From: an uncultured Collinsella sp. | Lineage (GTDB): Bacteria > Actinomycetota > Coriobacteriia > Coriobacteriales > Coriobacteriaceae | Assembly: GCA_938005465.1 (NCBI GenBank) | Contig: CALLNU010000034.1 | Location: 124,001-188,000 of the forward strand | Length of the DNA: 64,000 bases | Reading direction: 5' to 3' | Part shown: in pieces, positions 17,380 to 26,200 of the stretch | Numbering within the stretch: the stretch's first letter is position 1 | Layout: each line of letters opens with the position of its first letter | Translations under genes and position numbers: made by a program | The notes under the pieces: model-generated | Database searches by the model: none | Seen by the model: only the letters and a program-made list of their open reading frames with translations | Told to the model about the DNA's origin: nothing

Positions 17380-18077
17380 TGCAAAAGGCAATCTATACCA
17401 CCGTCGGGATCGAAGAGCTTCTGTCGCATGTCCAGGCGCTTAAGGGCGTCGGCGCGCGCTTTGTGCAAATGCACGCTGAACGCAACGTCGACGACGGCTC
17501 GTATCGCTTGGTCTATACGTTTATCAACGTTCGTGCTGCTCAGGAGCATATTGCGCAGGACAGCAGCTATGCGATTGAGGACCTGGTGGTTGAGGGCATC
17601 GACCAGTACCAGGAGATTCCGTCCATCAGCTCGTATTACCCCGCGGTGTTCCCGTTTGAAAATGAGGCCCACGACCTGTTTGGCCTTGCCATCACCGACA
17701 TGCAGATCGACTTTAAGGGCTTTTTCTACCAGGTTTCGACTGCCGAGCCCATGAGCGTCATCACGCCCGAGGTGAAGGCCGCGCGCGAGAAAGCCATGAA
17801 GGTCCGTGCCGCTGCCGAGGCCAAGGCGCGCAAGGCCGCGGCCGAAAAGGCCGCCGCTGCGGCTGCTGCAGAGGAGGGCACTGCGGGCGCTGCCGTCGCT
17901 CAGCCCGCTGCGGCTGCCGGCTCCGATGCCCAGCATGACGATGCCGCTGCCAAGGCCGCGCTCAAGGCTGCCGAGATGGAGGCAAAGCTCGCTGCCATGG
18001 ATCCCGAGAAAGCGGCCAAGGTCCGCGCGGCGCTTGCCGCCAAGGCCGCCCGCGACAAGCAGAAAAAGGAGGCGTAA
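17379..18077 (+). CDS. echD: Ech hydrogenase subunit D (NuoC-like) with long Ala-rich tail
   Basis: In this 232-residue subunit only residues 1 to about 125 resemble the NuoC-like EchD fold (SSYYPAVFPFENEAHDLFGL is the conserved end of the NuoC motif). The rest, about 128-232, is low-complexity Ala/Lys/Glu (AKARKAAAEKAAAAAAA) and probably a long helix or flexible tail. Typical EchD proteins are near 120 residues, so the tail doubles the size. EchD links the small and large hydrogenase subunits. It is translationally coupled to echC by a TAATG overlap. Confidence 0.9.
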   Translation: MQKAIYTTVGIEELLSHVQALKGVGARFVQMHAERNVDDGSYRLVYTFINVRAAQEHIAQDSSYAIEDLVVEGIDQYQEIPSISSYYPAVFPFENEAHDLFGLAITDMQIDFKGFFYQVSTAEPMSVITPEVKAAREKAMKVRAAAEAKARKAAAEKAAAAAAAEEGTAGAAVAQPAAAAGSDAQHDDAAAKAALKAAEMEAKLAAMDPEKAAKVRAALAAKAARDKQKKEA

Positions 18078-18082
18078 GGCCC

Positions 18083-19171
18083 ATGGCACATCGCTCCGTC
18101 ATTCCGTTTGGTCCGCAGCACCCGGTGCTGCCCGAGCCGCTTCATCTGGACCTGGTGATCGAGGACGACCGCGTCATCGAGGCAATTCCGCAGATCGGTT
18201 TTGTGCACCGCGGACTCGAGAAGCTCACCGAAAAGCGCGACATGCACCAGTTTGGCTACATCGCCGAGCGCATCTGCGGCATCTGCGCCGTGGGCCACAG
18301 CTACGGCTATGCCAGCGCCTGCGAGCGCATGCTCGGCATCGAGGTGCCCGGCCGCGTGCAGTATATCCGCACCATTTTGCACGAGCTTTCGCGCATCCAC
18401 TCGCATCTGCTGTGGCTGGGCCTGCTTGCCGACGCCTTTGGCTTCGAGGCGCTGTTCTATCGGTCATGGACCCTGCGCGAGCAGATTCTCAAGATTTTCG
18501 AGAGCACTTGCGGCGGACGCGTGATCCTTTCGATTAACGAGATCGGCGGCCTTAAGCACGACATTGAGGATTCCGAGCTGGCGGGTATTGTCCAGACGCT
18601 CGACGCTATGCGCCCTGACTACGAGGCCGTGGTGCATACATTTTTGGACGACAATAGCTGCGGCGAGCGCCTGCATGGCGTGGGCGTGATCAGCAAGAAG
18701 GACGCGCTGGATCTGTCGATGGTCGGCCCGTTCGGTCGCGCCTCGGGCGTGGATTATGACGTGCGCATGTTCGGTGACGGTGCCTATGCGGACTTGGTTG
18801 CGTTTGAGCCGATTGTTGCCACCGATGGCGACTGTTATGCCCGCTGCCAGGTGCGTTGTGCCGAGGTTACGCAGGCCATGGACATTATCAAGGAGCTTAT
18901 CGGCAAGATTCCGCACGACGGTATCGGCGGGCGTACCAAGCTCACGCCGGCCGACGGCGCGCGCGGCGAGGTTGTGATTGAGCAGCCGCGCGGCGAGGCG
19001 TACTACTATGTGCGCGGCAACGGCACCAAGAATCTGGACCGTTTTCGCGTGCGCACGCCGACGTCGCAGAACCTGGCGGGTCTGACACATGCGCTGCAGG
19101 GTGTGCTCCTTGCCAACGTGCCCATGATTATCCTGACCATTGACCCCTGCATTAGCTGCACGGAAAGGTAG
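18083..19171 (+). CDS. echE: Ech hydrogenase large subunit (NuoD-like, [NiFe] site)
   Basis: This 362-residue catalytic subunit carries the Ni ligands in two pairs: Cys65/Cys68 in ERICGICAVGH and Cys356/Cys359 in DPCISCTER. It evolves or consumes H2 using reduced ferredoxin. The protein ends three residues after the last ligand, so no C-terminal peptide is left for a maturation protease to remove. GGAGG lies just before the start. No hyp maturation genes are in the window. Together with the other subunits it makes a complete six-subunit Ech set in five genes. Confidence 0.95.
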   Translation: MAHRSVIPFGPQHPVLPEPLHLDLVIEDDRVIEAIPQIGFVHRGLEKLTEKRDMHQFGYIAERICGICAVGHSYGYASACERMLGIEVPGRVQYIRTILHELSRIHSHLLWLGLLADAFGFEALFYRSWTLREQILKIFESTCGGRVILSINEIGGLKHDIEDSELAGIVQTLDAMRPDYEAVVHTFLDDNSCGERLHGVGVISKKDALDLSMVGPFGRASGVDYDVRMFGDGAYADLVAFEPIVATDGDCYARCQVRCAEVTQAMDIIKELIGKIPHDGIGGRTKLTPADGARGEVVIEQPRGEAYYYVRGNGTKNLDRFRVRTPTSQNLAGLTHALQGVLLANVPMIILTIDPCISCTER

Positions 19172-19178
19172 GCGCGGC

Positions 19179-19520
19179 ATGAGTTTACTGACATTTGCCA
19201 AGACGGCCTTGGGTTCTATGGTCAAGCAGCCGGTAACGGTGTGCTATCCGCAGGAGAAGCTCGCGGCACCCGAGCGTCTGCGCGGACATATCGTCAACGA
19301 CATGGACGTGTGCATCTGCTGCGGCATGTGCGCGCGCCGTTGCCCGGCGGGCGCACTCTCGGTCGATCGCAAGGGCGGTACCTGGTCGATCGATCCGTAC
19401 GCTTGCGTGGTGTGCGGCGAGTGCATCGAGAGCTGCCCCAAACACTGCCTGACTATGGACACCGCCCGCACCCCAGTCGCGGCGGACAAGACTCCCACGG
19501 TAGAAACCAAGCCGGAGTAG
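19179..19520 (+). CDS. echF: Ech hydrogenase 2x[4Fe-4S] subunit (NuoI-like)
   Basis: A 114-residue polyferredoxin with two clusters: CICCGMCARRCP (near 45-56) and CVVCGECIESCP (near 75-86). It takes electrons from soluble ferredoxin and passes them to EchC. ATG 19179 was chosen because GGAAAGG is suitably placed and the family start MSLLTFAKTALGSMVKQPVT matches; an upstream in-frame GTG/ATG extension overlaps echE and looks non-native. It is the last gene of the operon. Confidence 0.93.
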   Translation: MSLLTFAKTALGSMVKQPVTVCYPQEKLAAPERLRGHIVNDMDVCICCGMCARRCPAGALSVDRKGGTWSIDPYACVVCGECIESCPKHCLTMDTARTPVAADKTPTVETKPE

Positions 19521-19594
19521 CGCGAAGACGGGGCCGGTGGGGCAAAAATGCCCCACCTGCCCCGCGCTTAAACGCGCGGTTGTGCCGTCGCGAA

Positions 19595-19748
19595 CAAAAC
19601 TATGCCGGATTACGGGGCTGGATAGCGAATCTCCGACCATACAGAAAATCGCAAAAACAAAACCGCAGGTAGACTGCTTGCCGTTTTTCAAAAAAAGGCT
19701 GTATGGATGAGGACTCCGACTTTAGCCCCGTAATCCGGCATAGTTTTG
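19595..19748. repeat. Palindromic repeat A, left copy
   Basis: The outer 25-base arms (CAAAACTATGCCGGATTACG and onward) are perfectly inverted around a partly self-complementary core. A diverged copy lies at 28000-28153. Confidence 0.85.
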
Positions 19749-19841
19749 AAATAGCACCATATCCGTAGCAGCCCTTGATCTCCCGTGGACAGAGGGAAAC
19801 GGATCATTTTTGCCTTGTGAGGGCTGCCGCGTGACCCGTCT

Positions 19842-20001
19842 GCCACGAAATAGGCCCATCTACTACGTTTGGGTGGCTACCCTCAACCACGGCGAAAAAC
19901 GCGAAAAGAAAACCGCAGGTAGAACGCCTGCGATTTTGCATGAAACGCGATTGTGGTCGGGGGTACCGGACTAAACGTAGTGGATAGGCTCATTTCGTGG
20001 C
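19842..20001. repeat. Palindromic repeat B, left copy
   Basis: Arms begin GCCACGAAAT and include CCATCTACTACGTTT, inverted with a few mismatches at the right end. A second copy is at 27748-27906. A and B are 93 bp apart here, and the same distance apart in the downstream pair. Confidence 0.85.
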
Positions 20002-20089
20002 GAGCGCCGTCGACTGCTCCCTCGGGGATGGAGGAAAACGGGCCCTTTTGCCCCGTCCATCTTGAGTCGCACCCGTTTTCCTGCGAAAA

Positions 20090-20226
20090 CGCCGTGTCTC
20101 AACTTTGGTGAGACATTTGTCTCACGCCAAAAACCGAATCTGGAACATGTGTCACCTGCCCAAATTGTGTCTCATTTCGTAACTTTAGGCTGTTGCAAGG
20201 TCTGAGACCGCGAGAAGGGAGACGCG
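20090..20226 (+). promoter_or_regulatory. Leader of the surface-protein gene with clustered TGTCTCA motifs
   Basis: GTGAGAC and GTCTCAC form a 7+4+7 palindrome at 20108-20125. Further TGTCTCA words occur near 20095 and 20167. GAAGGGAGA is the ribosome binding site. This is operator-like, but no cognate regulator is known. Confidence 0.35.
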
Positions 20227-23200
20227 ATGAGTAAGTACACGAGGGGTCTCTTGGCGGTGATACTGGCCGTGGTGCTGGTGTTGCCGGCTGCAGCATTTGC
20301 CATGCTGCCCGAGGCCAACGCCAGGTCCAGCACCGGAATGGACGGACCGACGGTGAGCGGAAAGATAGTCGACCCTGACACCACCGGCCGCTGGCAGTAC
20401 TGGGCGTCGGGCGGCGAGCAGGACCTGACGACACGTTATGTAGGCCGAATCTGGACGGACAAGACGGTCGAGCCAGCGCAGGACGAAAAGTCCGACTTTG
20501 TGACGACGCTCTCCACGATGTCTTCGACTTCTGACACAACGTCGCTGGTCACTAAACCGCTCGATATCGTGATGGTGCTTGATGCCTCCGGGTCGATGGA
20601 TAATGACATGGGTGACAGCGATTCGACCAAACGCATCGACGCACTCAAGGCAGCTGCCAGTTCCTTTATCGACACCATCGCCGAGCAAAACAAGAGCATT
20701 AAAGATACGAATAAGCGGCATCAGGTTGCCATCGTTAAGTTTTCGGGTGCAAAGAAAAACGAGATCGGCAACGATACGTATCGCGATCGTCAGGGATACA
20801 CGCACAACTACTCGCAGACCATGAAGAGCCTGACGCCGTGTGTTGATAGCGCTGCGACGGAACTTAAGAATACGGTCGGCTACATCGAACCTGCCGGTGC
20901 CACGCGGGCTGATTACGGCCTTGAACTTGCTCGCGACATGTCGGGCCGCGAGGATGCCCAGAAGGTAGTTGTGTTCTTTACGGACGGCACGCCCACAGAC
21001 GTCAGGAACTTTAACCCTACGGTTGCCAATAATGCCATAGTCGCCGCCAAGAAAATGAAGGGGAAAGGCGCTACGGTCTACACCATCGGCATCTTTGATG
21101 ATGCGAATCCCGCTGACGAGCCTACGAACTACTGGACGAGCGACGAAAACAAGTTCATGCACGCCGTGTCGAGCAACTATCCAAACGCCACGTCCTACAC
21201 AACCAATGAGCTTGGTAAGCGCACCGAGAATTCCGATTTCTACAAGGCTGCGTCGAATGCCGATGAGCTCAAGAAGGTGTTTGATGATATCTCGAGCTCT
21301 ATCACCTCGGGCAAGGGCTCTCCCACTCAGATCGAGGATGGTTACGACGAGAGCAAGTCCGGCTACATCACCTTCAGTGATGAGCTGGGCGACTTTATGC
21401 AGGTCGATACGTTTGTCAGCGCTCAGATTAATGGCGTCCCCTTTGATGAAGTGACCAAGACAACCAAGGGCAATACGGACACGTACGAGTTTTCGGGCGT
21501 GGCCAAGGACCTGGTCATCACCGTCGAGCGCTCTGCCAATGCGCAGCAGGGCGATATCGTGACGGTTAAGATCCCCGCATCGCTGATTCCGCTGATCCGC
21601 TATCACGTGGACATGGAAAACGGGATCTTTGAGCGCACGTCGCTCAATGACATCAAGCCTATTCAGATTAAATACACCTCGAGCGTCAAGGACGAAGCAC
21701 GCAACAACCTGTTTACGCCCGATAAGGTGCTCAAGAAGTATATCGATGACCACAAGGACGCCGACAACCAGACGGTCTACTTCCTGGCCAACAAGTGGTC
21801 GGGCGGCGAGCTGGGCGATGTTGTCGCCGAGTTTGAGCCCGCCGATACCAACAGCTACTATTACTTCCAAAAAATCACGCCTATCTACACGGACAAGGAA
21901 TGCACCCAGCGCGCGACGGTAAAGCCGCAGGGCAACGACGTCTATTACTACAAGGACGAGTTTGTGGCGATGGGCGCAAACGGCAAGCCGAAGGACGACT
22001 ATGCCGTTGTGGAGTTTGAGGGGCACGAGATCGCCAGCTACGACGGCGCTCTGGTCAAAGATGACGGCTATTGGTCCTTTAATAAGGGAACCGCGCGCTT
22101 GGCCTATATCGACCAGCTGCATACCACCAAGGACGATGTGGAGGTGAATGGTAACAAGACCGAGACCGCGCGCGACGTGCTTAACCCCAGGTGGAATGAC
22201 CTTTCCTCCGTTGCGACTTCCACGCACGTGCATTCGCACCTGGGCAACAACGGCAAGATTATCTTTAGCCTTGCAACCAAGCCGACAACGGTGGATACCA
22301 AGACTGACTTTGGTCTGACCAAGGTGCTCGAGGGCCGCAAGTGGGCGGATACGGATGCGTTTGAGTTTGAGCTCTCCGCGACGTCCGACAACAATGCCCC
22401 GATGCCCGACCCCGCGACCGTAACTGTGACCAATGCCGATCTCGACAAGGGCAAGGCAGCCATTAACTTTGGCAAGATTACTTATGCCGAGCCGGGCGAG
22501 TACACCTATGAGGTCCGCGAGGTCAAGGGCGACGCCGGTGGCATTACCTACAGCAAGAACGTTGCCACGTTCAAGGTGGCTGTGACGGTTAACGCCAAGG
22601 GTGAGCTTAAGGCCGACGTTGAAAAGACCTCGGGTGAGACTAAGTTCACGAACACCTATAGCGCCAAGACGGAAACCTCGCTGACTCTTGAGGCAACCAA
22701 GAAGCTCACGGGGCGCCCGATGGCCGATGACGAATTTAAGTTTGCGCTGAGCTATGCGGAGCACGACGAGGTTCTGCTGGATGCAACCAACAAGGGCGGC
22801 AAGGTTGAGTTCGGTCCGCTGACGTATACGACCGAGTCGCTTGCCAAGCTGGTCGAGGAAGAGAAGGCGTCGTTTGACGATAGCTCAGACAAGCCCACGT
22901 GGACCATTCGCTACACTGCTGCCGAGCAGACCGGCAAGCTGCCTGCGGGCGTGAGCGCTGCCGTGTCGGCAATTGACGCATATGTAACCGTTGTCGACAA
23001 CGGCGATGGTACCCTGACGGCGACGGCTGACTACGGAGACGCCGGCAACGAGTTCGTGAACGCCTACACTGCCGCGCCTGCCGAGGCATCGCTTGTTGGC
23101 AAGAAGAATCTGCAGGTTCCTGATGGCCTGACCCCGGCTGACATTACCGGCAAGTTCACCTTTACCGTGACCGGTGAAGAGGGCGCACCCATGCCCGCGA

Positions 23201-26200
23201 ACGCGAGCGTGACCAATGATGCCAAGGGCAAGGTCGACTTTGGCAAGATTACCTTTACGCTCGACGACCTTAACAAAGCCCTGGGCGAGAAGCCCGAGAA
23301 GCGCGAGCATACCTTTACCTACACCGTGACCGAGTCCGGCGAGGTCGCTGGCGTGACCAACGACGCCAAGCTGTCGCGCGAGGTTTCCTTCACCGTGACC
23401 GATGACAGCAAGGGCAATCTGAGGGTGTCCCGCAAGCCGGACGGCAACGTAGCCTTTACGTTCACCAATACCTATAGCGTGACGCCTGACGAGTTCAGCG
23501 TCACCGATCAGATCACCGCGACCAAGGTCCTGACCGGACGCGAGCTTGCTGCCGGCGAGTTCTCCTTCGAGCTCGTCGAGGGCGAGGGCAAGGACGCCAA
23601 GGTCGTCGCCACCGGCAAGAACGCCGCCGATGGCAAGATCACGATGAGCGCCGTGAAGTACACCAAGGCCAGAACGCACACCTACACGCTGCGCGAGGTC
23701 AAGGGCAACGCCGGCGGTATCACCTACAGCGATGCCAAGTTCACCATCGAGACCACCATCACGGACAGCGGCGACGGTACGCTCAGCGCCACGCATGTTC
23801 TGAAGGACGTCAAGGTTGCCGAGTTCAAGAACTCCTACAACGTGACCCCCAAGAGCTCCAGCGTCACCGAGCAGATCACCGCGGACAAGGTCCTGGACGG
23901 GCGCGACCTCAAGGCTGGCGAGTTCCGTTTCGAGCTCGTCGAGGGCAATAACGTGGTCGCCACCGGTACCAACAATGCCGACGGCAAGATCGTAATGGAT
24001 CCTGTCACCTACACTGCGGCTGGCGAGCACACCTACATACTGCGCGAGACCAAGGCCGGCACCACCGAAAATGGCATTACTTACAGCACCGCTGAGTACA
24101 CTATTGTGACCACCGTCAAGGATAACAACGATGGCACCCTCAGCGTGGAGCACAAGCTGCAGAATGTTGACAAGGCGACCTTCGAGAACGCCTACACCGT
24201 AACCCCCAAGAGCTTCAGTGTTACTGATCAGATCACGGCGACCAAGGTCCTGACCGGGCGCGATCTCAAGGAAGGCGAGTTCTCCTTCGAGCTCGTCGAG
24301 GGCAACGATGTTGTTGCCACCGGCAAGAACGATGCCCGCGGCAAGATCAAGATGAGCCCCATCGAGTACACCGCTGCCGGCGAGCACACCTACACGCTGC
24401 GCGAGGTCAAGGGCGACGCCGGCAACGGCATCACCTACGATGGCAAGACCTACACCATCGAGACCACCATTACCGACAAGGGCGACGGCACGCTCGAGGC
24501 GAAGCATGTCCTGAAGGGCGACGGCGAGGCGAAGTTCAGCAACAGCTACAAGCCGAATCCTGGTGAGTTCAGCGTCACCGACCAGATCACCGCGACCAAG
24601 TCCCTGACCGGCCGCGACCTCAAGGAGGGCGAGTTCTCCTTCGAGCTCGTCGAGGGCGACAAGGTCGTCGCCACTGGCACCAACGACGCCAGCGGCAACA
24701 TCACGATGGGCGCCGTGAAGTACACCGAGGCCGGCGAGCACACCTACACGCTGCGCGAGGTCAACGGCGGAACCACCAGCAAGGGCATCACGTACAGCGA
24801 CACCAAGTACACCATCGAGACCACCATTACCGACAACGGTGACGGTACCCTCAGCGCTACGCACGAGCTGAAGAGCGCCACGCCTGCGACCTTCAAGAAC
24901 ACCTACAGCGTGACCCCGCTCGATGCAGAGCTCGACTTTGACCTGAGCAAGGCCATCGACGGTCGCGAGTGGACGGATGGGGACAAGTTCAGCTTTACCA
25001 TTACCGCCCCCGATGGCGCCCCGCTGCCCGATCCTGCAACCGTGACCGTGAACAAGCACGATGCGAAGGATGGCATCGCCGCCATCAACTTCGGCAAGAT
25101 CCGCTACACGGCTGCCGGAACCTACAAGTATGAGATCCGCGAGAACGCGGGCAACGCGGCGGGCATGACGTATGACGGACATGTCGCGACCGCCGAAGTG
25201 ACCGTGACCGAGAACGGCGAGGGCAAGCTGACCGCCAACGTCACCAAGAAGGAAAGCGGCCGCTTCACCAACACGTACCGCACTGAGCTTAACTACACCG
25301 CGGCCGGCGGCCTCAAGCTCAGCAAGAGCCTCTCCGGACGTCCTATGACCGAGGGCCAGTTCACGTTTACCGTGACGCCTGCCGACGAGGCCTCGGCCAA
25401 CGCGCTTGGCCTGCTGCCCGGAGCCAACAACTTCAAGACCCCTGCGACGGCAGAGGCAACGGTCGGCCTGATCGACATCCTGGCTGGCCATGAGGTCAAG
25501 TTTACGCAGGCTGACGCCGGCAAGACCTTCACGTACACCGTAGCCGAGAAGAATGACGGCAAGCCCGGTTACACCTACGACGACGCCGTGCGTACCGTGA
25601 CGATCGCCGTCGCCGATGACGGTGCCGGTACGCTTACCGCCACGACGACCGTCTCCGGCGGTCCCGAGGGTACGCATACGACGGTCCACAAGAGCGGTGA
25701 GAACAAGGTCGAGAGTGCCCTGGTTCCGTTCCACAACAGCTACAGCGCTACGACCAATACGCCTGGTGGTACCGCTGCTCAGGTTGTCGCCACCAAGACC
25801 CTGACCGGTCGTCCGATGGCCGACGGCGAGTTCTGGTTCGGCATTGCCTATCAGGGCGAGCTTGTGGGCTACGAAAACCTCAAGCCCAATATCGGCGGGC
25901 ATGTGAGCTTTGATGCGCTGCACTACGACACCGAGATGCTTGCCAATCTTGAGGCGGCTGGGCTTGCCCATCGTACCGACAAGGACGGTAAGCTCGCCTG
26001 GACCATTAACTACACGGCCTACGAAGATTTATTCGGGCTGCCGAATGGCGTTTCCGCTACAACGTGGAGCTTTGGCTTTAAGGTTATCGTCGTCGACAAC
26101 GGTGACGGTACCCTGACGGCGACGGTCGACTACGGCGGCGTCGAGCCCTTGTTCGAGAACGTCTACGGCGCCGACGCCGTTGACGCCGCGCTCGCTGGCA

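Larger units (their letters stand above)
19521..20226. other. Repeat-rich intergenic region upstream of the giant surface protein
   Basis: It contains a hairpin at 19536-19557 (GGTGGGGCA with TGCCCCACC, possibly ending the ech transcript), repeat A at 19595-19748, repeat B at 19842-20001 and several TGTCTCA motifs before the surface-protein gene. No gene is seen. Confidence 0.6.

Noticed and set aside
22885..25971. A 1028-codon minus-strand open frame opposite the surface protein
   Set aside because: It arises from the repetitive codon pattern of the pilin-type domains. It has no ribosome binding site and no recognisable domain.
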